From Sphingomonadales bacterium (GTDB lineage: Bacteria; Pseudomonadota; Alphaproteobacteria; Sphingomonadales; Sphingomonadaceae), in NCBI GenBank assembly GCA_016714795.1, contig JADKCA010000001.1:806001-870000 (forward strand): 64,000 nt of DNA. The letters are read 5' to 3'. Position numbers and translations under genes: made by a program. Numbering within the stretch: the first letter of the stretch is position 1; the number at the start of each line of letters is the position of its first letter. Below the pieces are notes generated by a model. It was not told where the DNA came from, searched no databases, and was given only the letters and a program-made list of their open reading frames with translations. Positions 34,766 to 43,413 of this stretch are shown here, in pieces.

Positions 34766-35623
34766 TCAACGCGCAGGCAGCGCTCTCGCTCTGGCCAGCG
34801 TGGACCGTGCGGATACGGCCCATTCGCGCGCGATCTTGGCAATAGGTTGCTCGGTCTGCCGCGTGTTGAACACCTCCACACCGACGGGTGCGGTGGAGCC
34901 GATGGCATCGAGTGTCCGGATCAGGCCTTCCAGATCCAGTTCACCTTCACCCGGCAGAAGGCGAGCGGCCATGGTCTCCGTCAATGGATCGCCTTCGGCA
35001 CGCAGCGGCGCATCGCACAGCTGAACCGTACCAATGAAGCGCCCGGGAATGGCCGCCAACTCCGAAAGTGCCGTGCCGCCGCGGAACACATGCCAGGCGT
35101 CTATCGTCAGCCTGCCATTGGGCCGGTCTGCAGCACGCACCACCTGCCATGCGGCAGCCAGATCAGGAATGCCGCCAAACAGCAGACACTCAAGGTGAGC
35201 AATCAGATCATGCCGTGCAGCCACGTCGCACAATGCGGCAAAATCCGCGCCCGCCGTTTCCATATCAACCGTCACGCCCGCCATCTCGATGACCAGCAGG
35301 GATCGCGCGCCCAGATCATCGGCTATGCCGACCAGGCGATCTATGGTCAGATCTTTCAGAAAAGCCGCATAAGGCCCCACGCCCTCATCATGGTTGCGCA
35401 ACCAATGGCCCACGCTTTCCAACTCTGCGACTTCAAGGCCTGCATCGCGTATCCGTGCCCCGATCTCGGATGGCGTCATGCCGTCAGCCGTCAGCGCGAA
35501 AATGTCGCTGACGCCCACTGAAATCGCTTTGAATCCGGCGGCCTGCACGGGGGCAAGGCGATCCAGCAGCGGCACATGCGCCACCGGCACGCTGTTGAAA
35601 ACCAGATCATCCGGACCCAGCAT
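34766..35623 (-). CDS. Sugar phosphate isomerase/epimerase-like TIM-barrel protein
   Basis: A 285-residue AP-endonuclease-2-type TIM barrel as found in sugar isomerases and epimerases (IolE/UxaE-like). Family-type segments include QAAGFKAISVGVSD, LVIEMAGVTVD, LTIDAWHVFRGG and QLCDAPLRAEGD. These supply divalent-metal ligands (E, D, H, D). The start at 35623 was chosen because the reading frame beyond it only shadows the SDR; the ribosome site is weak. It lies eight bases behind the SDR stop on the minus strand, so the two are one transcript. Substrate unknown. Confidence 0.8.
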   Translation of the reverse strand: MLGPDDLVFNSVPVAHVPLLDRLAPVQAAGFKAISVGVSDIFALTADGMTPSEIGARIRDAGLEVAELESVGHWLRNHDEGVGPYAAFLKDLTIDRLVGIADDLGARSLLVIEMAGVTVDMETAGADFAALCDVAARHDLIAHLECLLFGGIPDLAAAWQVVRAADRPNGRLTIDAWHVFRGGTALSELAAIPGRFIGTVQLCDAPLRAEGDPLTETMAARLLPGEGELDLEGLIRTLDAIGSTAPVGVEVFNTRQTEQPIAKIAREWAVSARSTLARARALPAR

Positions 35624-35631
35624 CTGCGCGC

Positions 35632-36404
35632 TCAGGGACCGACCGGAAGGCTGATCGGAGCGAAGGTGGAGAGCAGCGCTGCGTCGAGCAGCTGCGCTTG
35701 ACCTGTGATGAAGCCCGACGCCGGGCTCGCCAGCCACAGCGCCACTTCTGCCACATGCTGCGCCCGCCCCATGCCGCGCAACGCCACGCGCGGAAGCTCT
35801 GCCGGGTCGACAATTGCTATATCCGGCGCACCGATCAGCGGTGTTTCCACGCCACCGGGGCACAAGGCGTTGATGCGCGCGCCGCGGGCCGCAAAGGCGT
35901 CAACGCAGGATTTGACAAGCCCCACCACGCCATGCTTCGCAGCGGAATAGGCCGGGTTGGCCGGATGCCCGACAATGCCAGCAGCAGAGGCGGTGACGAT
36001 CACTGCGCCACCCTCTGCAATGACGGGCTCGACCGCCTTGATGCCGTTATAAGCCCCTTTGAGGTTGACCGCGATCAGGCGATCAAACAGCGCCTCATCC
36101 ACCGTGGCCAGCCCGTCCGCCGCACCATAAAGGCCGGCATTGAGAAAGGCGACATCCAGACGCCCTGCCTCTGCCATGAGCGCGGCGACCATCTCCTGGT
36201 TGCTTTCGTAACTGGCAACATCAACATGCAGCGCGCTGGCCTGCGGGCCAATGTCTTCGGCCACCGTGCGTGCGCCGTCCAGGTTCAGGTCTGCACAAAA
36301 GACCCGCGCACCGTCCTGCGCGAAGCGGATCGCCGCTGCTCGCCCGATCCGGAGGCCGCGCCTGTGACCACCACAACCTTGCCTTGAAATGCGCGACAGC
36401 TCAT
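35632..36404 (-). CDS. Short-chain dehydrogenase/reductase, frameshifted at the glycine motif
   Basis: Reading from ATG 36404 (GGGAGAGGAA upstream) gives MSCRAFQGKVVVVTGAASG and then leaves frame; the other frame resumes with IGRAAAIRFAQDGARVF. One base is missing near 36348-36352, exactly in the TGxxxGIG cofactor motif. The remainder is a normal SDR: NAG in FLNAGLYG, TASAAG, YSAAKHG with Y-x3-K, and a terminal FITGQAQLLD. Restored length is about 257 residues. Either a recent inactivation or a sequencing error; five other single-base breaks in the window favour error. Confidence 0.8.
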
Positions 36405-36555
36405 TGCAAATTCCTCTCCCTTTCCTGTTTGGCCGACCTTTCAGCCAAGCCGCGCGCGTGTCAACAACAGGCGGCGACGGACGGATTGCCGATTTCCCCT
36501 TCCCACTCCACCTTTGGGGCGGCAAGGTTGGCCGAAACGAATTGAGGATCAATCC

Positions 36556-37728
36556 ATGCCGCGCGAAACCTTGGCCAGCCTTGAAACCTTTCGGCGGGAG
36601 GTGCGCACCTTCTTTGCCGAGGAATATCCGCGCACTGTGCTGGATGCGTTGGCGCGGGGTGACCGGCTGTCCAAACAGGACCATATCGCCTCGCAAACCG
36701 CTCTCAATGCCAAGGGCTGGCTGGGCGTCAGTTGGCCCAAGGAAGATGGCGGACCCGGCTGGAGCCCGATGCAGCGCTACATTTTCGATTGCGAGCTTGA
36801 TCTGGCAGGTGCGGCAGGCATCATTCCGATGGGTGTCATTTATATCGGCCCCATCCTGTGCGCATTCGGTTCACCCGAACAAAAGGAGCGCTGGCTGCCG
36901 GACATTCTCAATTCGAAATCCTTCTGGGCGCAGGGCTATTCGGAGCCGGAATCAGGCTCTGACCTCGCCAGTCTGCGGCTTTCTGCCGTGCGGGAGGGCG
37001 ATCACTATATCCTCAACGGCGCGAAAATCTGGACATCTGGCGCGCATTGGGCGGACTGGATTTTCTGCCTTGCCCGCACATCCAAAGAGGCGCGCAAGCA
37101 GGACGGCATTTCGCTGATCTGCGCCGATATGCGTTCGCCGGGTGTGACCGTTCATCCGATTCCGCTGATCGACGGTGCCGCCGAACTCAACCGCGTCGAG
37201 TTCGACAATGTCCGCGTTCCAGTGGAAAACCGCATCGGTGACGAGGGGCGCGGCTGGCACTACGCCAATGTTTTGCTGAAGAATGAGCGGCTGTCTTATG
37301 CCCATATCGGGGCGAAGCGGCGTGACATTGCGAAGCTGCGGCGCATGGCGGAAGCCCGGCCTTTGTCTGCGGCCGAGCGTACAGCCTTCCATGCGCGCCT
37401 TTCCGAGGCCGAAATCCGCGTGGACATGATCGAAGCCACGATCCTGCGTGCGCTGGCCAGCGAGATTGAGATGGCGACGGCGGCAATGCTCAAGATTGCC
37501 TGCACCGAATCCGTGCAGGAGATTGATGCGTTGGCGACCGATCTGGCGGGGATGAGCGCCACGCTGATGCTCGACCGTCACCAATCCGGCTGGCAAGCAC
37601 AGGCTCCGCTGGTGGACAGCTTCGGCCCGTCAGCCATTCAGACCCGCTTTTTCAACCGCGCCCAGACCATTTATGGCGGGGCGACGGAAATCCAGAAGAA
37701 TATCCTGTGGCGAACTTTGGGCGGCTGA
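36556..37728 (+). CDS. Acyl-CoA dehydrogenase
   Basis: A 390-residue acyl-CoA dehydrogenase. FAD and substrate segments are visible: GYSEPESGSDLASLRL, the loop GAKIWTSGAHWADW, and the C-terminal YGGATEIQKNILWRTLGG. FAD-dependent alpha,beta-desaturation of a CoA thioester is the family role. This shorter ACAD type is common in sphingomonad steroid and aromatic-side-chain clusters. The start at 36556 has TGAGGA eight bases upstream. It is divergent from the SDR/isomerase pair. It is the only CoA-linked enzyme in the cluster; no ligase or hydratase is adjacent. Confidence 0.9.
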   Translation: MPRETLASLETFRREVRTFFAEEYPRTVLDALARGDRLSKQDHIASQTALNAKGWLGVSWPKEDGGPGWSPMQRYIFDCELDLAGAAGIIPMGVIYIGPILCAFGSPEQKERWLPDILNSKSFWAQGYSEPESGSDLASLRLSAVREGDHYILNGAKIWTSGAHWADWIFCLARTSKEARKQDGISLICADMRSPGVTVHPIPLIDGAAELNRVEFDNVRVPVENRIGDEGRGWHYANVLLKNERLSYAHIGAKRRDIAKLRRMAEARPLSAAERTAFHARLSEAEIRVDMIEATILRALASEIEMATAAMLKIACTESVQEIDALATDLAGMSATLMLDRHQSGWQAQAPLVDSFGPSAIQTRFFNRAQTIYGGATEIQKNILWRTLGG

Positions 37729-37812
37729 GGCCGGACACGTCCCACTCCATCTGGCGCACCGGAGCGGGAGCCGATAAGGCTTTGCGCACAAAGAATATGG
37801 GAAGGACCGGTC

Positions 37813-38214
37813 ATGATTGAAGGCGGCTGCAACTGCGGAGGAATCCGTTACACCATCGCCAGCGAACCGGTGGTCGTCGCGCAATGCCATTGCCGCAACT
37901 GCCAGCGCCAATCGGGCAGTGCCTTTTCGGTCAACCTGATGGTCGCGGCGGACAATGTGGTGACAACTGGCGAACTCACCACCTATGTCGATCATGACAC
38001 CAAATCAGGCAACCCGGTTTACCGTCGTTTTTGCGGCACCTGCGGATCGCCGATCTTTTCCGAATTGTCGGAGAGCAATGGCATGGTGATCGTGAAGGCA
38101 GGCACGCTCGATGAACCGGGCAAGTTTGCTCCCAGCGTGGGCGTGTGGACGTCAACGCAATGGCCCTGGGTTCCGGTTCCTGAAGGGATGCCGGTCTTCT
38201 CCGAAAATCCCTGA
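37813..38214 (+). CDS. GFA-family zinc-binding protein
   Basis: A 133-residue protein of the glutathione-dependent formaldehyde-activating (GFA/CENP-V) family. Zinc-binding cysteines appear in GGCNCGG, CHCRNCQRQSG and CGTCGSP. The founding member was proposed to help formaldehyde conjugation to glutathione, but most members have no proven reaction. AAGGACC precedes the ATG. It stands alone between the acyl-CoA dehydrogenase and valS. The nearby Rieske demethylase-type enzyme could make formaldehyde, but it is 37 kb away and a link is speculative. Confidence 0.85.
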   Translation: MIEGGCNCGGIRYTIASEPVVVAQCHCRNCQRQSGSAFSVNLMVAADNVVTTGELTTYVDHDTKSGNPVYRRFCGTCGSPIFSELSESNGMVIVKAGTLDEPGKFAPSVGVWTSTQWPWVPVPEGMPVFSENP

Positions 38215-38271
38215 ACGCCAAGCCGTTGCAGCGCTGGACAGGCCGCGCCCCCGCCCGCTAAGGGCTTGGGC

Positions 38272-41169
38272 ATGTCTGAACTGCCCAAAACATTCGATCC
38301 GTCCGCCATTGAAACCCGCTGGTATCGGCACTGGGAAACCAGTGGCGCGTTCCGCCCGCATCGCCCGGATGCAGTGCCCTATACCATCGTCAATCCTCCG
38401 CCGAACGTGACGGGCAGCCTGCATGTCGGCCATGCGCTCGACAATAGTTTGCAGGACATCCTGATCCGCCACGCGCGCTTGCAGGGCAAGGATGCGCTCT
38501 GGGTGGTCGGCACCGATCATGCGGGCATCGCCACACAGATGGTGGTGGAGCGCCAGATGAACGCGCGCGGCGAAAAGCGCACCCAATTCACGCGCGAGGA
38601 ATTCATCGCGAAAGTCTGGGAATGGAAGGAAGAAAGCGGCGGCGAAATCACGCGCCAACTCCGCCGCCTCGGCTGCTCGATGGACTGGGCCAATGAGCGT
38701 TTCACCATGGATGAAGGCTTTTCGAAGGCCGTCATCAAGGTGTTTGTCGACCTGTATAATGAAGGCCTGCTCTACCGCGACAAGCGCCTTGTGAACTGGG
38801 ATCCGGGCCTGAAAACCGCGATTTCGGACCTTGAGGTCGAAACCCGCGAGGTGAATGGCAAGTTCTGGCACTTCAAATATCCGCTGGAAGATGGCAGCGG
38901 CCACATCTCCGTCGCCACCACGCGGCCGGAAACGATGCTGGCGGATATGGCCGTGGCGGTGAATCCGTCTGACGAACGCTACACCGCCCTGATCGGCAAG
39001 AATGTGCGCCTGCCCATCACGGGCCGTCTGATCCCTCTCGTGGCGGATGAACACGCCGATCCCGAACTGGGCAGCGGTGCGGTGAAGATCACGCCGGGGC
39101 ATGACTTCAACGATTTCGAAGTCGGCAAGCGTGCGGGCATCAAGGCGGGCGACATGCTCAACATGCTCGATGCCGAGGCGCGCGTGGTGCAGTGCGGTGG
39201 CATTCCGGATGAGTATCTGGGGCTCGACCGGTTTGATGCGCGCAAGAAGGTGGTGGAGGCCATCGACGCCGTGGGCCTGCTGGAGCGCGTGGAAGACCGC
39301 ACGATCCAGACGCCTTATGGCGACCGCTCCGGACAAGTGATCGAACCCTGGTTGACCGACCAATGGTATGTGGACGCGGCGACACTCGCCAAGCCTGCGA
39401 TTGAAGCGGTGAAGAGCGGCGCGATCAAGGTTGTGCCGCAGGCTTGGGAAAAGACCTATTTCAACTGGATGGAGAATATCCAGCCTTGGTGCGTGAGCCG
39501 CCAGCTGTGGTGGGGGCATCGGATTCCGGCTTGGTATGGGCCTGCAAAGTCGAGTTCCGGACAAATCGCCGATGGACACATTGGATTCACGGGTGCCGAG
39601 AAGAACCGGCTTCAACACATTTTCGTCGCTGATACCGAGGTTGAAGCGCGAAGGTTGGCAGTTGAATATTACGAATTGGAGGGCCTTACTGACGAGCATA
39701 TATTTGTTGCTGATTCTTATGCTCAAAAGGACGAGTGGCGAGATAAGCTCCTAGCTAAGAATTTACCCAGACCAATCATCTTGGTTCGCGATTCTGACGT
39801 CCTCGACACATGGTTCTCCTCCGCGCTTTGGCCGTTTGGCACGCTCGGCTGGCCGGATGGCGCAAAGCCCTCTCCCCTTCAGGGGAGAGGGTTGGGAGAG
39901 GGGACTGTCAACAGCACCGATGCCTCCGACTCCCCCTCTCCTAACCTCTCCCCTGAAGGGGAGAGGAACACCTCCCTCCTCTCCCGCCACTACCCGAATG
40001 ACGTGCTCATTTCCGGGTTCGACATCCTGTTCTTCTGGGATGCGCGCATGGCGATGCAGGGCATTCATTTCATGAAGGATGTGCCGTGGAAGACGCTCTA
40101 CCTGCACGGGCTGGTGCGCGCGGCGGACGGGCAGAAAATGTCCAAGTCCAAGGGCAATGTGGTCGATCCGCTGGGGTTGATTGACCAATATGGCGCAGAC
40201 GCTTTGCGCTTCTTCATGGCGGCGATGGAAAGCCAGGGCCGCGATGTGAAGATGGATGAAAAGCGTGTCGAGGGCTATCGCAACTTCGCGACCAAGCTGT
40301 GGAATGCCTCGCGTTTCTGCCAATCCAACGGCATTGGCGCGAGTAGCACGCTGGAAGCGCCCAAGGCAGAGCTGGCCGTCAATCGCTGGATCATCGGCGA
40401 GGTGGTGGAAACGCTGGCCAAGCTGGACAAGGCGTTCGAGGAACTGCGCTTCGATGGCATGGCGGACACGATCTACCATTTCGCATGGGGCACCTTCTGC
40501 GACTGGTATCTGGAATTGATCAAGGGCCAGATCGACGAGGAAACCAAGGCCGTGGCCGGGTGGGTGCTCGATCAGATCCTTGTCATGCTCCACCCGTTCA
40601 TGCCCTTCATCACCGAAGAATTGTGGCACGCAATGGGCAAGCGCGATGGCGACCTGATCGTCGCCCGCTGGCCCGCCCCGCAGGCAGAAGTTGATGCACA
40701 GGCCGTGGCGGAGATCAAATGGCTGATCCGTCTGGTCGGCGAAGTGCGCACGGCCAAGAATGAACTCGGCATTGCGCCCGGTGCGCGTTTGAATGCTTTC
40801 GTGCGCGAGGCTTCTGGCGAAACGATGGCCCGCATTGCTTCTCAGTCGGCAGCGATTGCGCGGCTGGCACGGCTGGACTCGGTGTCCACCGAACCAGCCC
40901 CCGCAGGCGGTGCACTCCAGATCGTCGTGGACGAAGCGACCTTCGTTCTTCCCCTCACAGGTGTGATCGATCTCGACGCCGAACGCGCGCGCATCACCAA
41001 GGCGATCGAGGCTGTTACCAAGGAAGTGAAATCGCTCGAAGGCCGCCTCAACAATCCGGCCTTTGCCGAAAAGGCGAAGCCTGAGGCGGTGGCCAAGGCG
41101 CGGGCGGACCATGCCGAAAAGGCTGCGGAGGCGGAAAAGCTGGCGGCTGCGCTCGCGCGGTTGGGGTGA
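38272..41169 (+). CDS. valS: Valyl-tRNA synthetase with two unusual internal segments
   Basis: A 965-residue class I synthetase. The HIGH motif is NVTGSLHVGHAL, KMSKS appears as QKMSKSKGN, the editing domain carries TTRPETMLADMAVAV, and a C-terminal coiled coil spans about the last 70 residues (DAERARITKAIEAVTKEVKSLEGRL). It charges tRNA-Val. ATG at 38272 is preferred over TTG 38266. Two oddities: residues around 425-500 contain an extra, low-G+C segment with two HIFVAD copies, and residues around 530-570 are encoded by a palindromic repeat inserted in frame between WPFGTLGWPD and HYPNDVLISG. The gene is otherwise intact and presumably functional. Confidence 0.95.
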   Translation: MSELPKTFDPSAIETRWYRHWETSGAFRPHRPDAVPYTIVNPPPNVTGSLHVGHALDNSLQDILIRHARLQGKDALWVVGTDHAGIATQMVVERQMNARGEKRTQFTREEFIAKVWEWKEESGGEITRQLRRLGCSMDWANERFTMDEGFSKAVIKVFVDLYNEGLLYRDKRLVNWDPGLKTAISDLEVETREVNGKFWHFKYPLEDGSGHISVATTRPETMLADMAVAVNPSDERYTALIGKNVRLPITGRLIPLVADEHADPELGSGAVKITPGHDFNDFEVGKRAGIKAGDMLNMLDAEARVVQCGGIPDEYLGLDRFDARKKVVEAIDAVGLLERVEDRTIQTPYGDRSGQVIEPWLTDQWYVDAATLAKPAIEAVKSGAIKVVPQAWEKTYFNWMENIQPWCVSRQLWWGHRIPAWYGPAKSSSGQIADGHIGFTGAEKNRLQHIFVADTEVEARRLAVEYYELEGLTDEHIFVADSYAQKDEWRDKLLAKNLPRPIILVRDSDVLDTWFSSALWPFGTLGWPDGAKPSPLQGRGLGEGTVNSTDASDSPSPNLSPEGERNTSLLSRHYPNDVLISGFDILFFWDARMAMQGIHFMKDVPWKTLYLHGLVRAADGQKMSKSKGNVVDPLGLIDQYGADALRFFMAAMESQGRDVKMDEKRVEGYRNFATKLWNASRFCQSNGIGASSTLEAPKAELAVNRWIIGEVVETLAKLDKAFEELRFDGMADTIYHFAWGTFCDWYLELIKGQIDEETKAVAGWVLDQILVMLHPFMPFITEELWHAMGKRDGDLIVARWPAPQAEVDAQAVAEIKWLIRLVGEVRTAKNELGIAPGARLNAFVREASGETMARIASQSAAIARLARLDSVSTEPAPAGGALQIVVDEATFVLPLTGVIDLDAERARITKAIEAVTKEVKSLEGRLNNPAFAEKAKPEAVAKARADHAEKAAEAEKLAAALARLG
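39541..39780 (+). other. Low-G+C, extended segment inside valS
   Basis: Between HRIPAWYG and DSDVLDTWFSS the protein carries roughly 70-80 residues, longer than the usual loop. By hand count 39661-39780 is about 42% G+C (50 of 120), far below the surroundings, with codons rare in the rest of the gene (ATA, TTA, CTA). HIFVAD occurs twice here. The frame stays open. It looks like foreign or recombined DNA within an essential gene. Confidence 0.6.
39868..39966. repeat. Palindromic repeat inserted in frame within valS
   Basis: Arms at 39868-39903 and 39932-39966 are near-identical inverted copies; each is itself a hairpin of CCTCTCCCC-TTCA-GGGGAGAGG. Such elements are normally intergenic in alphaproteobacteria. 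Here it is translated as a proline/glycine/serine-rich loop (PSPLQGRGLGEGT ... PSPNLSPEGER). Confidence 0.85.
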
Positions 41170-42594
41170 GCGAACCCATCTCCCTTGAAAGCGAAGCGCC
41201 GGTCCATCGCACCGGCGCACGCGATCTGACTCAGGGGCCGGTAGTCAAGACACTCGTCGCCTTCGCCCTGCCCTCCTTGCTGGTCAATGTGCTGCAATCG
41301 GTGAACGGCACCATCGCGTCGATCTTCATCGGCAAGATGCTGGGGGAAGCGGCGCTGGCGGCCTCTGCCAATGCCAATATGATCATGTTCGTGGTGTTTG
41401 CGACCGTGTTCGGCTTTGCGATGGCGGCAACCATTCTTGTCGGCCATGCAGCGGGGCGGCACGACATGGATGAGGTGCGGCGCACCACCGGGGCCTCTGT
41501 CGGCCTGTTTCTGATTGCCGGCATCATTCTTGCCGGATTGGGGTTGGTGGGGCACGCCGCATGTGCTCAAACTGCTCGCCACGCCGGATCAGGTGATCGG
41601 CCCTGCCACCGCCTATATGCGCGTCATCTGCCTTGGCCTGCCGGTCTCTCTGGTCAATATGCTGCTGCCGTCGCTGTTGCGCGGGATTGGCGATGCCGTC
41701 AGCCCGCTGCGCGCCACTGCGCTCAACGTGGCTGTGGGAACCTTCTCATGCCCGCTGCTCATCAACGCCATGGGCATTGAAGGCGCAGGCGTGGCGGCCC
41801 TGCTCGCCAATGTGTCGAGCGTCGCATATCAACTGATGCATGTTTACCGCACGGACATGGCGATGGCCCTGCGCGGGCCAGACCTTTCCCTGCTCAAGCC
41901 CGATTGGGGCCATGCCCGCCCGCTGCTGACGCTCGGCTTTCCCATGGGCATCTCAATGATCGTGATGGGCGTCTCGCAAATGGGGATGATCGGCCTGATC
42001 AACCGCGAAGGGATGAACACCGTTGCGGCCTATGGCGCGATTGGCCAGCTCTGGGGCTTTCTCCAGATGCCCGCCGTGGCGGTGGGCAGTGCGGTGTCGG
42101 CCATGGCGGCTCAGAACATTGGCGCGGGCCGGTGGGACAGAATAGACCGGACGGCATGGGGCGGCATCGGCATCAACCTGCTGATGACCGGATCGCTGGT
42201 GTTGCTGATCACGCTGTTCCAGCGCCCCTTGCTCGGCCTGTTTCTGCCCGTAGGCAGTCCCGCAATAGAGATTGGCGCACATATCAACCTGATTCTGGGG
42301 TGGACGCATGTTTTTCTGGGCGTCTCGACCATCGTCACGTCCATCGTCCGCGCGAACGGCGCCATGTTCTGGCCACTGGTCAATCTCTTCTGCTCAGCGG
42401 TGCTGCTCCGCTTTTCCATCGGCCTGCTGGGCCACCCTTATTGGGGCGCAGACGCCATCTGGGCGAGTTTTGGCGCGCATGCCCTCGTCTCGACGCTCTG
42501 GTCGCTCGCTTATTATCGCTGGGGCCGCTGGCGCGAAGCCAAGGGGCCAATGGGCGGACGATCAGTCCCCCCGGGCGAGACCGGCCTTGCGTAG
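41166..42594 (+). CDS. MATE-family efflux protein, frameshifted
   Basis: A MATE (NorM/DinF-type) multidrug/sodium antiporter with about 12 membrane segments. The first part (GTG 41166 to about 41550) reads PVVKTLVAFALPSLLVNVLQ... and ends LAGLGLVG. The second part resumes one frame over with TPHVLKLLATPDQVIGPATAYMR. One extra base in the G run at 41549-41552 explains the break; removing it joins the halves into about 475 residues. The GTG overlaps the valS stop (GTGA). MATE proteins export cationic drugs and metabolites. True loss of function or sequencing error cannot be told apart here, but error is favoured. Confidence 0.85.
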
Positions 42595-43413
42595 CACCCG
42601 CCACGCGGTTGCCTTTCCCGCATTCTGGTGCGGCCAGTTTCCCGGAGCCGACGGCTTCAGCCCAGCGCGTCGCAACAGGCTGTTGAGCGCCCGCGCATCC
42701 GCCTCGCGATAGCTCCATTCGGAGCGCCAGGTGATGGAGAGCGAGATAGAAACCGCGCTGCCCACCTTCACCCAATGCGGAATCTTGACCGGCATATGCA
42801 CGGCATCGCCCGGCAACAGACGGAAATCGGTGCGGACATCAGCAAATTCATCGCGCCATTCCAGATTGCGATGATGACGTCCCAGGTGAAAATCCTCATG
42901 CGCGCGCGGGTCCACTATCCGCTCATCATCCTTGGGGAAGACGGTCATGGTCTTCTCGCCCCGGATCTGGAGCAGGATGTTATGTTCCGGATCAAAATGA
43001 AACGGCGTGACGGCATGGGGTGAAGAAATGAAGATGAACCCCTCCTGCCCCAGCATCGCGCCGGTTTTGGTGCGCGTCACATCTTCCAGCTCAGCGAGTG
43101 CGTCCTTGAGCAGGCGCGCATAATCGGGATGCTGTTCGATCCGCTTGAGCACCATCCACGATCCGTTTTCCTCGATGGAGCGGATCGTCTCTTCAATGCT
43201 GAGATTGGATTTCGGCGTGTCTTCCGGGGCGATGCCGATGGGGATCAAGGCCGGATTATACTCCACCGACGAGGCCGGGAGGGCGTGCGCCAGATGCACC
43301 AGTGCTTCAAGAGTCAGCAGCGGATGATCGGCCAGCCCATGCGTCAGCGGGCCGGGCGTTTCTGGATAGAGCGCCGAAAAGGCGGCTTTCGAATCAGGCG
43401 GAAAGGCGGTCAT
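42562..43413 (-). CDS. Cupin-like (JmjC-type) 2-oxoglutarate oxygenase-like protein
   Basis: A 283-residue protein with a cupin-8/JmjC-like core. The iron facial triad candidates are H and D in TPFHFDPEHN and the later histidine in LPGDAVHMPVKIPHWVKV. LLQIRGEKTMTVFPKDDER is the typical strand between them. Bacterial members hydroxylate proteins or small molecules, but the target is unknown. Its ATG overlaps the stop of the upstream acetyltransferase-like gene (ATGA), so the two probably work together. Its 3' end overlaps the MATE gene end, convergently, by 33 bases. Confidence 0.78.
   Translation of the reverse strand: MTAFPPDSKAAFSALYPETPGPLTHGLADHPLLTLEALVHLAHALPASSVEYNPALIPIGIAPEDTPKSNLSIEETIRSIEENGSWMVLKRIEQHPDYARLLKDALAELEDVTRTKTGAMLGQEGFIFISSPHAVTPFHFDPEHNILLQIRGEKTMTVFPKDDERIVDPRAHEDFHLGRHHRNLEWRDEFADVRTDFRLLPGDAVHMPVKIPHWVKVGSAVSISLSITWRSEWSYREADARALNSLLRRAGLKPSAPGNWPHQNAGKATAWRVLRKAGLARGD

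Noticed and set aside
38152..41220. Two long antisense frames across valS
   Set aside because: valS is unmistakable on the plus strand; the antisense frames start and stop without regard to gene borders.
41515..42594. Second, separate transporter gene
   Set aside because: It continues the MATE protein of the preceding frame at the exact point where that frame loses sense, so the two are one gene with a single-base shift.
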